NCBI GenBank assembly: GCA_030271555.1
Contig: JARXKQ010000075.1
Coordinates: forward strand, 1 to 6,163
Direction: 5' to 3'
Source of the DNA: Chloroflexota bacterium
GTDB taxonomy: Bacteria; Chloroflexota; Limnocylindria; Limnocylindrales; CSP1-4
DNA: 6,163 nt
Shown: positions 5,374 through 6,163 of the stretch, piece by piece
How positions within the stretch are numbered: position 1 is the stretch's first letter
Layout: each line of letters starts with the position of its first letter
Notes under the pieces: generated by a model
What the model was told of the DNA's origin: nothing
The model's input: the letters and a program-made list of their open reading frames with translations, nothing else
Database searches by the model: none
Made by a program: the position numbers and the translations under genes

Positions 5374-6163
5374 TCAGATGCGTTGGACGAGCGACTTGCG
5401 GAAGAACTCGAAGTGCTCCAGGGCGAGACCGGTGCCCAGCGCGACGCACTGGAGCGCGTTCTCGGCAACGTGGCACGGCACGCCGGTGACCTGGGTGAGC
5501 AACTTGTCGATGTTGCGCAGCAGCGAACCGCCGCCGGTCATGACCATGCCCTTGTCGATGATGTCGCTCGACAGCTCGGGTGGCGTCTCCTCGAGCACGC
5601 CACGCACCGCGCCGATGATCTGCTGCAGCGGCTGCTCGAGCGCCTCCATGACTTCCGAGCTCGTGAGTGGCACGGTCCGCGGCAGGCCGGCGATCAGGTC
5701 GCGCCCGCGCACTTCCATGTGCAACTCGCGCTCGAGCGGCATGGCCGTGCCGATCTCGATCTTGACCTGCTCGGCCATGCGATCGCCGATCATCACGTTG
5801 TACTTCTTGCGCACGTAGTTGGCGATCGCCTCGTCGAAGCGGTTGCCGCCGACGCGCACCGAGCGCGAGACGACGATGCCGCCGAGGGAGATCACGGCGA
5901 TCTCGGACGTGCCACCGCCGATGTCGATGACCAGGTTGCCCGACGGACCGCTGATCGGCACGTTGGCGCCGATCGCCGCGGCCAGCGGCTCTTCGATCAG
6001 GTACGCCTCGCGGGCACCGGCCTTCAGGGCCGCGTCGCGCACGGCGCGCTTCTCGACGCTGGTGACGCCAGACGGCACGCTGATCATGACGTCCGGCTTC
6101 GTCAGCGCGCGGCCGGCCTTGCGGATGAAGTAGCGCAGCATCGCCTCGGTGATGACGTAGTCG
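5374..6163 (-). CDS. mreB: Rod shape-determining protein MreB, partial (N-terminus off the window)
   Basis: The frame enters from the right edge as [16 protein letters not shown] and ends at TGA 5374-5376, giving 262 of the usual 335-345 residues; the missing part is the phosphate-1 region. Seen: [26 protein letters not shown], the phosphate-2 loop [20 protein letters not shown] with the typical [26 protein letters not shown], and the adenosine motif [16 protein letters not shown] near the end. The coding sequence continues upstream of the internal ATG at 6141, so that ATG is not the real start. MreB is a bacterial actin that polymerises under the membrane and guides the elongation complex (RodA, PBP2, MreC, MreD) building side-wall peptidoglycan. 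It is followed by a PHP phosphoesterase and a flippase-like gene rather than mreC. A second MreB paralogue, such as Mbl, cannot be excluded from this fragment. Confidence 0.95.
   Translation of the reverse strand, partial: DYVITEAMLRYFIRKAGRALTKPDVMISVPSGVTSVEKRAVRDAALKAGAREAYLIEEPLAAAIGANVPISGPSGNLVIDIGGGTSEIAVISLGGIVVSRSVRVGGNRFDEAIANYVRKKYNVMIGDRMAEQVKIEIGTAMPLERELHMEVRGRDLIAGLPRTVPLTSSEVMEALEQPLQQIIGAVRGVLEETPPELSSDIIDKGMVMTGGGSLLRNIDKLLTQVTGVPCHVAENALQCVALGTGLALEHFEFFRKSLVQRI

Noticed and set aside
5028..5489. 153-codon plus-strand frame opposite the PHP gene and mreB
   Set aside because: Arg/Ala/Ser-rich, no motif, and opposite clearly conserved metal-binding motifs of the PHP protein.

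Overview
The window is about 6.2 kb of GC-rich bacterial chromosome, roughly two-thirds G+C by eye. It carries seven protein-coding genes packed tightly on both strands. I see no RNA genes, mobile elements or CRISPR arrays. The mix of an MreB-type actin, a class IV AP endonuclease, a ComF phosphoribosyltransferase, an ArsR-DUF2087 regulator and a GT87-like membrane glycosyltransferase suits a free-living, GC-rich bacterium. Chloroflexota (Thermomicrobia-like) is my best guess, but it is an impression from protein style and not proven by the sequence.

Left end (1-1257): a GT87/DUF2029-like membrane glycosyltransferase reads leftward off the window edge. It is divergent from a ComF-family gene, with 99 bases between them. 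comF runs convergently into an ArsR-DUF2087 regulator. Only 8 bases separate their stop codons, and both stops lie in a small CTAG-containing hexamer repeat.

Middle (1255-3519): the ArsR-DUF2087 regulator reads leftward and is divergent from an endonuclease IV gene (nfo), with a 50-base shared control region. That region holds a near-perfect tandem direct repeat, a candidate operator. Downstream of nfo is a short XRE-type helix-turn-helix regulator with a clear ribosome binding site. It ends at a strong intrinsic terminator whose stem is capped by a GAAA loop.

Right end (3528-6163): a leftward operon enters from the right edge in the order mreB (5' end missing), PHP-domain metallophosphoesterase, then a multi-spanning LPG-synthase-TM/flippase-like protein. 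The last two genes overlap by ATGA and are probably translationally coupled. mreC does not follow mreB.

Together the genes cover envelope work (cell-shape actin, flippase-like protein, membrane glycosyltransferase), DNA repair (nfo), DNA-uptake or nucleotide-type functions (comF) and two small regulators. Nothing here is clearly a new system. The points most worth checking are the possible control of nfo by its divergent ArsR-DUF2087 neighbour and the replacement of mreCD by a PHP-flippase pair behind mreB.
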